A stretch of DNA of 64,000 nt. Origin: an uncultured Rothia sp. (GTDB lineage: Bacteria; Actinomycetota; Actinomycetes; Actinomycetales; Micrococcaceae). Where the stretch lies: assembly GCA_946221065.1 (NCBI GenBank), contig CAMIIO010000004.1, positions 124,001-188,000 on the forward strand, written 5' to 3'. Position 1 is the first letter of the stretch. The number at the start of each line of letters is the position of its first letter. A program made the position numbers and the translations under genes. Below are positions 1-9,032 of this stretch, piece by piece. The notes under the pieces were generated by a model. It was not told the DNA's origin and searched no databases. It saw nothing but the letters and a program-made list of their open reading frames with translations.

Positions 1-574
1 TGCCGTCGCTAACACGCGGATTACCCCGAGAGGTTCCAATCGGATCGCCAAACTCTGGCCAGGCTGCACGAGAAATCATCTGCACCAGCTCTTGAGCTAC
101 GTTCTTATACACCAACTCAATACGAGGAGGAGTGCGCGAGCCAAAGTACTCGGTATGCATGGTGAGCAAACCAATAGTGCGGTGATCTCTCATTAGAGGA
201 ACCACTTTAGTGTTCAGAACAAGCCCGGTAACACTTTCAGTATCTTGCAAGCTGAGAGGCTTTTGCTGCACCCATGTTTGCTGGGCAAAAGTACACAGGG
301 TGGGGGGCATAGAGATACCAACCATGTCTTTATGAAAGACCGTGTGTACGGTTGAAGGACGCACCTGCGCAACACTCAAAAAGTTATGCTCTTTCTGCCC
401 AAATCCGGTAAGAGCAGCCTCCGCAAAGGTATCTGGATGGGCCGGTAACCATAGGAGAAGATCTGCGTGCGCGGTGTCGGCCAGAATTTGCCAGTCGCCA
501 ATCAGCAAATGGAGCCATTCTTTATCTGCAGGGCTAAGATGTGCGCCGTTCAGCGAGGTGTCAGCAAAAGACAA
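1..574 (-). CDS. pdtaS: PdtaS-like sensor histidine kinase, N-terminal part (runs off the window)
   Basis: The minus strand encodes about 191 residues with no stop before the window edge. The N-terminus carries the GDWQILAD...ADLLLWLP pattern typical of the N-terminal GAF-like sensor domain of PdtaS (Rv3220c), the cytosolic kinase that phosphorylates the antiterminator PdtaR. A second, PAS-like domain would follow from about residue 150; the kinase core lies outside the window. I chose the TTG at 574-572 because GGGAGG sits 6 bases upstream and the frame then stays open. This start falls just below the end of the CpaE-like gene on the same strand, so the two may be co-transcribed. Family assignment rests on the N-terminal motif only. 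Confidence 0.75.
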   Translation of the reverse strand, partial: MSFADTSLNGAHLSPADKEWLHLLIGDWQILADTAHADLLLWLPAHPDTFAEAALTGFGQKEHNFLSVAQVRPSTVHTVFHKDMVGISMPPTLCTFAQQTWVQQKPLSLQDTESVTGLVLNTKVVPLMRDHRTIGLLTMHTEYFGSRTPPRIELVYKNVAQELVQMISRAAWPEFGDPIGTSRGNPRVSDG

Positions 575-649
575 GGAATCCCTCCCGAGAATATGAAGTC
601 ACCTTGATTCTATCGGCTTCTTATTCACCGGGAGGTTTACCTCTGATTG

Positions 650-2053
650 TTAGGAAGATTTCCGAAGTTTATTCCACCAACTAGATGATTTTTGCGTGGA
701 TTCACGGGTTGCTTTAGCCAGAGGCTTCTGATCAGAACCTTGCCCCGGGATACTAGCTGATGCCGTGATAGGGGAAAGAACCGATTCGAGGAGCTCTTCA
801 ATCGCGCGAGTTACTGGCTGTTTCTTGGCACATTCGGTCAGGGCTCTGCCCGAAAGCCACGCCTGGTCCAGGCTTTTTTGATCCCACGGAATAAACCCCT
901 GTAAAGGTAGCTCAGGGCCAAACCGGTTCCATGTTTGCTGCAATTGCGCCTGCGGGTTTTTACCCACAGACTCCTCACGTACTTTATTCACCCATACCTG
1001 CAGTTTAGAGGCTTCTACTTCTAGACTGTGGTGGGTCAGCAATTCATCAACTGCTTTAAAAAGTCTGGGGATACCCAGCACGTCCGCATTCCCCAGTATT
1101 ATCACCGTATCTGAGTTCTCAAGCGCTGTTAGTGTGGCCGCGTTTCGTCGCGGAGCTACGCCGTCAAAACTTAGTTCTTCGTCAGCTTCAATCGAAAACC
1201 CGGTATCTATAATCACAAGCTCATAGTGCTGTTGAATCAGCTGAAGTAAAGCCGATAAAGAAGCAGGCCTAATTTCGGGCCAACGGTCTGCACGGGTAAT
1301 ACCGGTAATAATATCTAAAGAATCGGCGCCCAGCTTTACCGTGGAAACTGTCTCTGCCACATGTTCAGCTTGAAGTTGACCACGATCTGCAAGGTGACAC
1401 AGCTGAGCCAGCCCCGAGTAGTCATCTAACATTCCAATCAGCGCACTAATAGCTGGGTAGTATGTATCGGCATCGACTAAACATACTTTTTTGCCCGACG
1501 CCGCGGCACAGGCTGCAAGGTTCAACGCCACGGTGCTTCGTCCGGGAGATCCTCCCGTGCCCCAGACCGACACAAGTTGCCCTTGCCTGAAATTATTTTC
1601 TTCTACCTTAGAGACATCTGAGTAATCATCTGCTACTGAACCGGTAGGTTTATCGGCACCAAATACCGAGGTATCGCTAGTAGACTTTGACTGTTGCTGA
1701 GCTATACGTCCAGATTCTTGCTCGTCTACCGCTTTTTCAATAGCCTTCAGCACTTCGTGGGAATCAGCCAAGGTGCTGATATATCTGATGTTCTCGAACG
1801 GTTGAGGATCCCCTGGATCAACGAGGGCAACCACACCTAGTTCTGCCTCTTCAAGGTGACTCAGTAACGAATGAGTGAGATCTTCAAACCCGCTCACTAA
1901 CAACACGGCTCGAGCAATACCTGTCTGCGCAATACCAATCACATCAGAGAGCTCATGCACATGGCGAGCAACGGTAATCTCTCCACGCACGCTCTCAATA
2001 TCTTGGATATACCGTCCGGTATGATCGCCCATAACGATGAGAGGAATATTCAT
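650..2053 (-). CDS. CpaE-like MinD/ParA-type ATPase
   Basis: A 467-residue protein with a receiver-like N-terminal half (about residues 1-115), a polar linker, and a ParA/MinD-type ATPase from about residue 158. A deviant Walker A (GTGGSPGRST, about residues 165-174) and the following VDADTYYP segment are visible. This is the architecture of actinobacterial CpaE-like proteins, which help localise or assemble Flp/Tad-type pili or related envelope machines. Only 2 bases separate it from the upstream SAF-domain gene, so the two form an operon. No CpaF ATPase, TadB/C or pilin genes are visible nearby, so the actual partner system is unknown. The C-terminal tail is serine- and lysine-rich. Confidence 0.8.
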   Translation of the reverse strand: MNIPLIVMGDHTGRYIQDIESVRGEITVARHVHELSDVIGIAQTGIARAVLLVSGFEDLTHSLLSHLEEAELGVVALVDPGDPQPFENIRYISTLADSHEVLKAIEKAVDEQESGRIAQQQSKSTSDTSVFGADKPTGSVADDYSDVSKVEENNFRQGQLVSVWGTGGSPGRSTVALNLAACAAASGKKVCLVDADTYYPAISALIGMLDDYSGLAQLCHLADRGQLQAEHVAETVSTVKLGADSLDIITGITRADRWPEIRPASLSALLQLIQQHYELVIIDTGFSIEADEELSFDGVAPRRNAATLTALENSDTVIILGNADVLGIPRLFKAVDELLTHHSLEVEASKLQVWVNKVREESVGKNPQAQLQQTWNRFGPELPLQGFIPWDQKSLDQAWLSGRALTECAKKQPVTRAIEELLESVLSPITASASIPGQGSDQKPLAKATRESTQKSSSWWNKLRKSS

Positions 2054-2055
2054 GG

Positions 2056-2712
2056 TTACCTCTCTCCTGCGTATGAGGTAGGAACAAGATTAATCTTGCT
2101 CTCATTATTCGTTGCATCAAGAACTTTCCCCAAAGCATCTTCTGTAACCAACAACTGCACGGCAGACTTACCGGTACTACCAATCATGGATTCTTCCGAA
2201 GTAATTTTTGAGATGTGGGCAGACTGCATCACTACTTCAGGGGAGCCATAGGCATTTTTATTCTCCGCTTTTTGAGAGATCCAGATATCAACTCTATCCC
2301 CGGCAGAAAAAGTAGACACAACTGTTGAGTCTAAGACCACTGTAGCTTTTCTGTGCTGGTCCGTATCAGTGGTGGTAACAGCGTCTACGCGAAGAAGCTC
2401 TCCGCTTCTCAAAAAATCTTTTGCTCGCGTCCCCTCCGCAATTTCTTGAGTATTGCGCATATACCGAGATGCCGAATCGCTTAGACGCACATCGACTTCG
2501 CGAAGATCTTCTACAGTGATTTTTTCTCCCACAGGAACATCTCGCGCCAGAGCATAAAAAGTTTCGGTCTGATTAGTCGCCCGAACTACTCCAATTACCG
2601 ATACCACCGACAGCAAAATGAAAGCAAGCCCCACCAGTAATTTGGGATCTTTCCAGCCTGGTTTTTGTAAACGATGAGCAACCGTGTTTGTAGGAATAGA
2701 TGACTTTTTCAT
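2056..2712 (-). CDS. SAF-domain protein, CpaB/RcpC family
   Basis: A 218-residue protein with a cytoplasmic N-terminus, one transmembrane helix (about residues 28-46), and an extracytoplasmic SAF domain beginning near FYALARDVPVGEKITVEDLR. SAF domains of this type occur in CpaB/RcpC, which supports Flp pilus secretins in diderms; in monoderm actinobacteria their role is not settled. It is the promoter-proximal gene of a two-gene operon with the CpaE-like ATPase. It is read divergently from the small HTH gene across a 212-base gap. The start ATG follows a purine-rich stretch (GGGGGAGAACCGC). Confidence 0.8.
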   Translation of the reverse strand: MKKSSIPTNTVAHRLQKPGWKDPKLLVGLAFILLSVVSVIGVVRATNQTETFYALARDVPVGEKITVEDLREVDVRLSDSASRYMRNTQEIAEGTRAKDFLRSGELLRVDAVTTTDTDQHRKATVVLDSTVVSTFSAGDRVDIWISQKAENKNAYGSPEVVMQSAHISKITSEESMIGSTGKSAVQLLVTEDALGKVLDATNNESKINLVPTSYAGER

Positions 2713-2924
2713 GCGGTTCTCCCCCGGTGTGGTTCGTGAAATAAACGTGAGTTTTCTCCTTGAATGTAGCGAAGAACCTGAGAGAAATAAACCTTCAAAA
2801 CTTAACTGGGGATAGAGCGGGTGTCCAGACAGATTGAGGATTCCTCACAATTTACCCTAGTCAAAATAGCAATAAACGGCATATAGTGGACGAAAAGACA
2901 ACAAATCACACCAAAGAGGGCACA

Positions 2925-3152
2925 ATGGCCGAACAACGTTTCTATACACTTCCCGAGGTCTGCGAAATTCTCAACATCTCCATGAGTCAAGTACGAGCCA
3001 TGGTAAAACGAGGAGAGATTGCCGCCATCCAGATAGGAGGCCGTGGTCAGTGGCGTGTAGAGATCTCTAAACTCGAAGAATTTATCAACGCTGCCTACGC
3101 CAAGAGCGAGCAACATCGTGAGCAATTAGAGAAGGAAGACGCCTCCGCCTAA
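2925..3152 (+). CDS. Small excisionase-type helix-turn-helix DNA-binding protein
   Basis: A 75-residue protein beginning MAEQRFYTLPEVCEILNIS, a MerR/excisionase-type winged HTH in which TLPEVCEILN forms the first helices and GGRGQWRVEISKLEEFI the wing and last helix. It probably binds DNA as a small regulator. The start is the ATG at 2925 with AGAGGG 4 bases upstream; a GTG at 2886 in the same frame would add 13 residues but has no ribosome site. The C-terminus is charged and overlaps the convergent gene's stop by 4 bases. Such proteins sit beside the LysM/Rv3235/secA block in related actinobacteria, so this is probably core rather than mobile. Confidence 0.8.
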   Translation: MAEQRFYTLPEVCEILNISMSQVRAMVKRGEIAAIQIGGRGQWRVEISKLEEFINAAYAKSEQHREQLEKEDASA

Positions 3153-3703
3153 AGAGCCAAGGAACACACGGCACTCACACGACTCAATCCTAAAGTGCGA
3201 TATCCGGTAATATTCATCGACCGGTAACTTCCTTCAAGGGGATGGAGCGCTAGCTCAAGAAAATCCATTCCCACCCGCTCAATCGTACCCTCCGACGTCA
3301 CGGATCCGTCGTCATGAAAAATCCGCAAAGGAAGGCGGGCAGTAGCTAGAGCGCGCAAGGCGTACCCCATGCTAAGCCGTCGCGCCACCGTTGAAGATTC
3401 CACAAAGGAACCTCTATGCCCGCCTTCCCACCAGTTAATGGAACCCATAGGAATCAAAACGTTTTCTGCATGCGCTCGTAGTTGAATCCAACCATTTCCC
3501 ATTGAAACAAGCTCTCCCTCCCAGGTGAGAGATTCGGCACAATTTACCTGCAAAGTTTTGCCCATCTGAGCCGCAAAGCGATCTGCCTGCGTTATTTTAG
3601 CGAACTCAGCACGACGAGTATCTTGGGCTTCGTATTCGATGGTACGTGTTCTTTCCGCGGCCAATTGGGCTTCAAAGTCTTTAAAAATTTTCTCCATGCG
3701 CAT
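3149..3703 (-). CDS. Conserved actinobacterial protein of unknown function
   Basis: A 184-residue cytoplasmic protein. The N-terminus (KIFKDFEAQLAAE) is helical and charged; the rest looks like short beta strands with GNGWIQLR and RVGMDFLELALHP segments. It resembles a widespread actinobacterial hypothetical protein encoded beside HTH/LysM/secA genes, usually starting with an 'LFxDLEAQL' motif. No catalytic motif, signal peptide or membrane helix is visible. Two ATGs (3703 and 3697) are possible starts and neither has a strong ribosome site. It is convergent with the HTH gene with a 4-base overlap. I know no function for it. Confidence 0.75.
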   Translation of the reverse strand: MRMEKIFKDFEAQLAAERTRTIEYEAQDTRRAEFAKITQADRFAAQMGKTLQVNCAESLTWEGELVSMGNGWIQLRAHAENVLIPMGSINWWEGGHRGSFVESSTVARRLSMGYALRALATARLPLRIFHDDGSVTSEGTIERVGMDFLELALHPLEGSYRSMNITGYRTLGLSRVSAVCSLAL

Positions 3704-3851
3704 AGCTACAACCTAGCAGGTCACCGATACAGCGATTTTTTGTAGCCAATTATGACGCAATGAATCTCTAGGCTTTACTTTTTTCCAAAACAGAACAATA
3801 ATCATGTTTATAAATCAAACTGCATCAAATAGCATGATTGGATAAGACGAC

Positions 3852-4640
3852 ATGGAATCACGCACTCGAGCCCAGGATATGTTTCTGGCCTTCTTCGTCC
3901 CGCTTGCTTGTTCACTCACCAGCTATGGTTCACTAGCTCTAGCTTTCAGAAGCTCTCTTTCTCTCAAGAACATAGAGATAGCCGTTCTTTTATTAGCGGG
4001 AATCGTATCTACAGCCATTGTTATTTGGTGGAGCGCAGCAGCAGTAGTCATTCTGTTTCTGGTGCGCACCCGCGCCCCTAGCGCATCTGCTCACACCTTA
4101 CCTACGTGGGCGCCGGGCGTATTACGGCGTTTAGCCATTGGAACAATTGGTCTTTCCCTGATATCCGCTCCAGCTCACGCCACACCTGCAGAAATTCACG
4201 TTTCCACAGCTACCAGCCAGCCAGCGGCCACAGAAACAGCTCCGCACCCATCACCGCTCACCGCAGATTCACCCATCGACACAATTTCACCTACCCTGCC
4301 CTTTTTCAACTCTTCACCGGCGCAGACCATCAAATTTACCGCCACCTCAGCCCAACAGGCCCCGCTGCCCTTCTTCAACTCCACCGAACGAATCCGAAGT
4401 GAAGAAACTCCCGCATCTATCTCAGCATCACCAGACCCCTCTGCCACCCACCAGGTACAGCCAGGAGAAAGTCTATGGAATATTGCTCAACAACAACTAC
4501 CTGCTCACGCTACTGACGCAGAAATTCTCGCTTTTACTCAAGCAATCTACCAAGCTAACACTCACGCTCTCGCGTCATTAGACTCCCCCATACACCCCAA
4601 CCAAGTTCTTACTATCCCCACCACCTACAAACATCAATAG
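3852..4640 (+). CDS. Membrane-anchored LysM-domain protein
   Basis: A 262-residue protein. The N-terminal third has two or three hydrophobic segments (about residues 12-35, 42-72 and 95-110), followed by a Thr/Ser/Pro-rich linker in which the phrase LPFFNS occurs twice. A C-terminal LysM domain (about residues 207-260) begins VQPGESLWNIAQQQ and ends HPNQVLTIP. LysM domains bind peptidoglycan, so the protein is probably tethered in the membrane with the LysM facing the wall. It lies 13 bases upstream of the Rv3235-family gene, and this pair recurs next to secA in Micrococcales, so they are likely one operon. Confidence 0.85.
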   Translation: MESRTRAQDMFLAFFVPLACSLTSYGSLALAFRSSLSLKNIEIAVLLLAGIVSTAIVIWWSAAAVVILFLVRTRAPSASAHTLPTWAPGVLRRLAIGTIGLSLISAPAHATPAEIHVSTATSQPAATETAPHPSPLTADSPIDTISPTLPFFNSSPAQTIKFTATSAQQAPLPFFNSTERIRSEETPASISASPDPSATHQVQPGESLWNIAQQQLPAHATDAEILAFTQAIYQANTHALASLDSPIHPNQVLTIPTTYKHQ

Positions 4641-4653
4641 CAGAGGAATCACG

Positions 4654-5178
4654 ATGCAACAGCACACATCCGATACCGCTACCCTTAGCCGCCCCACCAC
4701 CACAGCTATTTCTGCCCAAGCATACGAGCAGCTCCGTCATGAGCTTCTCAAAACAGAACACGAAGCGCACGCGGAACAACCCGCCCAGGGACTTGCTCCA
4801 ACAGACTCCCAATGCCGATCCATAGAAACTCTTTGCGCAGGTCTTAGCGTAGCTATCCTTGAAGTATTCGCCGGACGTCGTCCGGTAGGTCATATTGCCA
4901 AATGGCTTAATAAAGATTGCACCCAAAAAATCTCGGCACGAGCGCGGCTTACCAGCCTAGAAATGAAAAAACGTTACGCCAACGTTCCCGTGAACTATTC
5001 CCCTTTCTCTCGAAAGCTCCAACTCCCCCACGCCAAGCGAGTTCGCGCACAACGTGTTTCTGAAGATGTTTTTGAAGTCACGATTGTGATGCAAGATTTT
5101 TCTAGGGCACGAGCTATGGCAATGCGCGTTGAAAAAATTTTTTCCACCTGGAAAATTACAGCTATAGAAATCGCCTGA
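4654..5178 (+). CDS. Rv3235-family protein
   Basis: A 174-residue protein whose central part (LCAGLSVAILEVFAGRRPVGHIAKWL) matches the Rv3235 family of actinobacteria; the C-terminal half (VRAQRVSEDVFEVTIVMQDFSRARAMAMRVE) forms the usual beta-strand ending. The family has no established biochemical function. It has no signal peptide or membrane span, so it is probably cytoplasmic. It follows the LysM gene closely and is convergent with secA, with a strong bidirectional terminator between them. Confidence 0.85.
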   Translation: MQQHTSDTATLSRPTTTAISAQAYEQLRHELLKTEHEAHAEQPAQGLAPTDSQCRSIETLCAGLSVAILEVFAGRRPVGHIAKWLNKDCTQKISARARLTSLEMKKRYANVPVNYSPFSRKLQLPHAKRVRAQRVSEDVFEVTIVMQDFSRARAMAMRVEKIFSTWKITAIEIA

Positions 5179-5197
5179 TTTTCCATATCTACGCATA

Positions 5198-5236
5198 AAG
5201 GCGGGGTCAGAATCTTCAAGATTCTGACCCCGCCTT
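5198..5236. terminator. Bidirectional terminator between the Rv3235-family gene and secA
   Basis: A perfect 16-bp stem (AAGGCGGGGTCAGAAT paired with its complement) closes a short loop. It sits between two convergent stop codons, so it can end transcription from both sides. Confidence 0.85.
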
Positions 5237-5279
5237 ACTATTCTAAGTCTCCACTACTCGTGGCTCATTCCTATGTGCT

Positions 5280-7934
5280 CTATCGACGACGTCGACGCTG
5301 CACCCTGATTTCACCGGTTTCTGTACTGACTTCGTTTTCACGAACCTTAGTTTCGGTTCCTCCCACCTCGGAAGGTGCCGAGTATTGCAAGAATTTTGGC
5401 TGCTGAGGAATATCCAGTTTAATACTCGACGCCTGGGTACGCTGTTTCGACAGATCTAGGTGATAAAGGTAGCTAACGGTTTCTTCTCGTACCGCGTCCA
5501 TCATCGCCTGATACATGGCATATCCCTCACGCTGATATTCAATCAGCGGATCACGCTGCGCCATAGCGCGCAGGCCGATACCTTCCTTCAGATAATCCAT
5601 CTCATAAAGATGCTCGGGCCAACGTTTACCAATGACCGAAAGAACTACACGACGTTCAATTTCACGCATCGCTTCATAGCCGACCTGCTCCTCGCGCTCC
5701 TCGTATATCACCTCAGCGTCAGCAAGTACTTCATGGACCACTAGGTCACGAGTGATCTTAGAGTAATTTCCAGCTTCCTCAGCAAGCTCATCTACAGTAA
5801 TTGAGATGGGGTAAATAGTGGCAAGAGCTTCCCACAGCTTATCGAAATCCCAATCCTCCGCGTGTCCTTGACCCACATGCGCATCAATAGTAGAGATTAG
5901 AACATCCTCTGTAAACTTCTGAATATGCTCTTGTAAGTCATCCCCTTGCAAAATCAAATTGCGATCTTTGTACATCGCTTCCCGCTGACGATTCAGAACA
6001 TCATCATATTTAAGAACGTTCTTTCGCTGTTCTGCCCCTCGACCTTCGACCTGATTTTGGGCAGAGGCAATGATACGAGATACCAATTTTGAATCGAGCG
6101 CGGTGTCTTCAGGCGCATTAGCCATCATACGAGCCGCCGCCTGACCGTTGAATAAACGCATGAGATCGTCAGCAAGAGAAAGATAAAAACGGGATTCGCC
6201 CGGATCTCCCTGACGTCCGGAACGTCCACGAAGCTGGTTATCAATACGACGAGATTCATGACGCTCGGTACCTAGTACATAAAGACCACCAAGTCGCTTA
6301 ACTTCCTTATGCTCAGCTTTGGCAGCTTCTTCGCACTCTGCCAGCACTTCAGGCCAACGAGCCTCATAGGCCTCAGAGTTTTGCTCGGGATCCAAACCAA
6401 GCTGCTGCATTTTCTCTACAGCATTGAATTCAGCGTTACCACCGAGCATAATATCGGTACCACGGCCGGCCATATTAGTAGCCACAGTCACAGCTCCCTT
6501 GCGACCAGCCTGCGCGACAATGGCAGCCTCACGAGCATTATTCTTAGCATTCAACACCTCATGACGAATACCTTCGCGCTTCAGTAACTTCGATAAATAT
6601 TCGCTCTTCTCAACGCTAGTAGTACCTACTAAAACTGGTTGTCCGGTAACGTAGCGTGCTTTGATATCCTCTACCACGGCATTGAACTTCGCAATTTCGT
6701 TCTTATATACCTTATCCGGCTGATCAATACGTTGTTGACCTTTATTGGTGGGAATAGGCACCACGCCAAGCTCATAGGTGTTCATGAGCTCGGCGGCTTC
6801 GGTTTCTGCCGTACCTGTCATACCCGAAAGCTTGTCGTACATACGGAAGTAATTCTGCAAGGTAATTGTTGCCATCGTCTGGTTTTCGGGCTTAACCTCA
6901 ACCTGTTCTTTAGCTTCGATAGCCTGATGGATGCCGTCATTATAACGACGCCCGGACAGAATACGACCGGTATGCTCATCCACAATCATGACTTCGCCGT
7001 TCATGACCACATAATCTTTATTATTCTTGAAAAGCTCTTTAGCTTTAATAGCGTTATTCAAGAAACCGATGAGCGGGGTATTTGATGATTCATAAAGATT
7101 ATGAATACCTAGATGATCTTCAATCTTATCAATACCGGATTCCAAGATACCCACGGTACGTTTCTTTTCATCGACTTCATAATCAATCTCTGGTTCAAGA
7201 GTTTTCACAAAGCGTGCAAACTCTCCATACCAGCGGTTCGCTTCACCTGTTGCTGGGCCAGAGATAATAAGAGGCGTACGTGCCTCATCAATCAAGATAG
7301 AGTCAACTTCATCGACGATTGCAAAATTATGTCCGCGTTGCACCTGCTCTTCTATAGTCCACGCCATATTATCGCGTAAATAGTCAAACCCGAACTCATT
7401 ATTTGTTCCGTAGGTAATGTCTGCGAGATATTCTTTACGGCGCTGTTCAGGCGTCTGATTAGATAGAATCACCCCGGATTCCATCCCCAGAAAGCGGAAG
7501 ACGCGACCCATGAGATTTGCTTGATATTCAGCAAGATAGTCGTTCACCGTTACCACATGCACACCTTTACCGGAGAGCGCATTAAGGTAAGCAGGTGCCG
7601 TAGCTACAAGAGTTTTACCTTCACCGGTTTTCATTTCCGCGATATTGCCCAGATGCAAAGCTGCTCCACCCATCAGCTGCACATCGTAATGACGCTTACC
7701 TAGGGTTCGCTTGGACGCCTCACGCACCACGGCAAAAGCTTCTGGCAACAAGAAATCCAGCGATTCACCGTCGGCTATGCGCTCTTTAAAAGCGTCAGTT
7801 TCTGCGCGCAACTCGGCATCGCTAAGACTTACGAAGCTCTCCTCGAGCGAGTTGACCGCATCAGTGTACGCACGAAGTTGTTTGAGAATTTTCTTGTCTC
7901 CAACACGAAGAACCTTCTCTAGGAAAGATGCCAC
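5280..7934 (-). CDS. secA: Preprotein translocase ATPase SecA
   Basis: An 884-residue SecA, the motor that drives unfolded precursors through SecYEG. Visible features are the Walker A AEMKTGEGKTL, the DEAD-like VDEVDSILIDEARTPLIISGP, the MTGTAETEA helicase motif, the NMAGRGTDIMLGGN motif and QLRGRSGRQGDPGESRFYLS. The C-terminus is basic (RVQRRRRR) and lacks the zinc-binding Cys tail of the E. coli protein. The start is GTG at 7934 with AAGGAG about 10 bases upstream; the next gene upstream is hpf, 324 bases away. The context (hpf, comF, mtrAB-lpqB) matches the M. tuberculosis secA1 locus, so this is the housekeeping SecA. Confidence 0.97.
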   Translation of the reverse strand: MASFLEKVLRVGDKKILKQLRAYTDAVNSLEESFVSLSDAELRAETDAFKERIADGESLDFLLPEAFAVVREASKRTLGKRHYDVQLMGGAALHLGNIAEMKTGEGKTLVATAPAYLNALSGKGVHVVTVNDYLAEYQANLMGRVFRFLGMESGVILSNQTPEQRRKEYLADITYGTNNEFGFDYLRDNMAWTIEEQVQRGHNFAIVDEVDSILIDEARTPLIISGPATGEANRWYGEFARFVKTLEPEIDYEVDEKKRTVGILESGIDKIEDHLGIHNLYESSNTPLIGFLNNAIKAKELFKNNKDYVVMNGEVMIVDEHTGRILSGRRYNDGIHQAIEAKEQVEVKPENQTMATITLQNYFRMYDKLSGMTGTAETEAAELMNTYELGVVPIPTNKGQQRIDQPDKVYKNEIAKFNAVVEDIKARYVTGQPVLVGTTSVEKSEYLSKLLKREGIRHEVLNAKNNAREAAIVAQAGRKGAVTVATNMAGRGTDIMLGGNAEFNAVEKMQQLGLDPEQNSEAYEARWPEVLAECEEAAKAEHKEVKRLGGLYVLGTERHESRRIDNQLRGRSGRQGDPGESRFYLSLADDLMRLFNGQAAARMMANAPEDTALDSKLVSRIIASAQNQVEGRGAEQRKNVLKYDDVLNRQREAMYKDRNLILQGDDLQEHIQKFTEDVLISTIDAHVGQGHAEDWDFDKLWEALATIYPISITVDELAEEAGNYSKITRDLVVHEVLADAEVIYEEREEQVGYEAMREIERRVVLSVIGKRWPEHLYEMDYLKEGIGLRAMAQRDPLIEYQREGYAMYQAMMDAVREETVSYLYHLDLSKQRTQASSIKLDIPQQPKFLQYSAPSEVGGTETKVRENEVSTETGEIRVQRRRRR

Positions 7935-8258
7935 TGAAAACTGACTCCTTGAAACGACTAAAAAATTAAAGTATCGACCAGAGAATAGCTCTGTGCCGTA
8001 CGCTTCACCTATTCTAGGCTAATTATGCTCGGTTTATCGTAAAGATCTCTGATTCTTCTTTGGGCAAAGGGTCACACTTTGGCAATGGCTTGGGGAAAGT
8101 TCTTGTGTTTTCTGCACTTTCCCTAGAGATTTAACAACACTGACACACATATCTTTATGTATCTACCTCCATCTTTATCTTGGAGACGAACATCATCGAT
8201 ATGTGTGCCAGCGTTATACGCAGTGGTCACCCGGCGTGTTTTTGCCGGAAGTCATCAC
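7935..8258. other. secA leader / hpf-secA intergenic region
   Basis: These 324 bases hold no gene. On the minus strand they would be the secA 5' leader: a -10-like TAGAAT lies around 8020 and AAGGAG precedes the secA GTG. In the upstream half there is a nested inverted repeat (8140-8211) described separately. I saw no clear terminator for hpf, so some read-through from hpf into secA is possible. Confidence 0.5.
8140..8211. repeat. Nested inverted repeat in the secA leader
   Basis: The outer arms CTGACACACATATC (8140-8153) and GATATGTGTGCCAG (8198-8211) pair over 13 of 14 positions. Inside them, CTCCA (8167-8171) and TGGAG (8181-8185) form a second stem. On the minus strand the loop also contains a 13-codon reading frame starting with two ATGs. 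There is no following T-run, so it is not a standard terminator. Confidence 0.6.
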
Positions 8259-8885
8259 TTATTGCTCAAGAGTAATGACACCGTATGACCAGCCTTTGCG
8301 ACGGTAGACGGCTGAAGGTGAACCCGTTTCTTGGTCGATAAAAATGAAGAAATCGTGCCCAACCAGCTCCATCTGATCAATTGCTTCCTCCGGAGTTAGC
8401 TTGACGGCTTTAAACTTCTTGCGGCGAACTTCAATAGGAGAATATACCTCGGCGTCTAACGGAGTACCCTCATCGAATGCTGCCTCTTCCACCGTTTGGT
8501 CTTCGCCGGCGGGGATAGCGTCGGAAGCAATTACCGGAGCGACACCTGTTGCCTCAGCAACAGATAGGGGACGTTTTGCACCGTGCTTAGGGGTCTTACG
8601 ACGATCGCGTGCTCGGCGCAAACGCTCAAGGAGCTTGCCATATGTCTCGTCAAAAACAGCAAATTTATCGGTACCGGAAGACTCTGCGCGCAACAACAGA
8701 CCGCTACCGGAGACAGTAATCTCAACGCGAATGGTCTGATGTCCGGTGTGACCTTCCTTGGTGAATTTTACGTGGACCTCGGAGGCTTGATTTCCCAGTT
8801 GCTCAAACTTGGTGACTTTTTCTTCAACATATTCGCGTAGACGATCTGAGATGGTGATGTCACGGCCAACGACTGAAATTTCCAT
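8259..8885 (-). CDS. hpf: Ribosome hibernation-promoting factor, long form
   Basis: A 208-residue long-type HPF. The N-terminal domain (about residues 1-100; MEISVVGRDITISDRLREYVEEKV) binds the decoding region of the 30S subunit, and the C-terminal domain (about 150-208; KAVKLTPEEAIDQMELVGHDFFIF) mediates dimerisation of 70S particles into 100S ribosomes in stationary phase. Both domains are complete, joined by a 50-residue acidic linker. GGGAGG lies 6 bases before the ATG. It lies between comF and secA as in mycobacteria (Rv3241c). Confidence 0.95.
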   Translation of the reverse strand: MEISVVGRDITISDRLREYVEEKVTKFEQLGNQASEVHVKFTKEGHTGHQTIRVEITVSGSGLLLRAESSGTDKFAVFDETYGKLLERLRRARDRRKTPKHGAKRPLSVAEATGVAPVIASDAIPAGEDQTVEEAAFDEGTPLDAEVYSPIEVRRKKFKAVKLTPEEAIDQMELVGHDFFIFIDQETGSPSAVYRRKGWSYGVITLEQ

Positions 8886-9032
8886 AGTGTCCTCCCACAG
8901 TGTGAGGTCGACGTAAATATTCTTTTGTGCTTCAAGGAATTATTTCCTTAATTTCAAGGATATAACAAAATATGCAGTATCTCACTCTTCATGAGGTTTT
9001 TACATTCTGTTAATTCGCTGAAGACTATTTTA

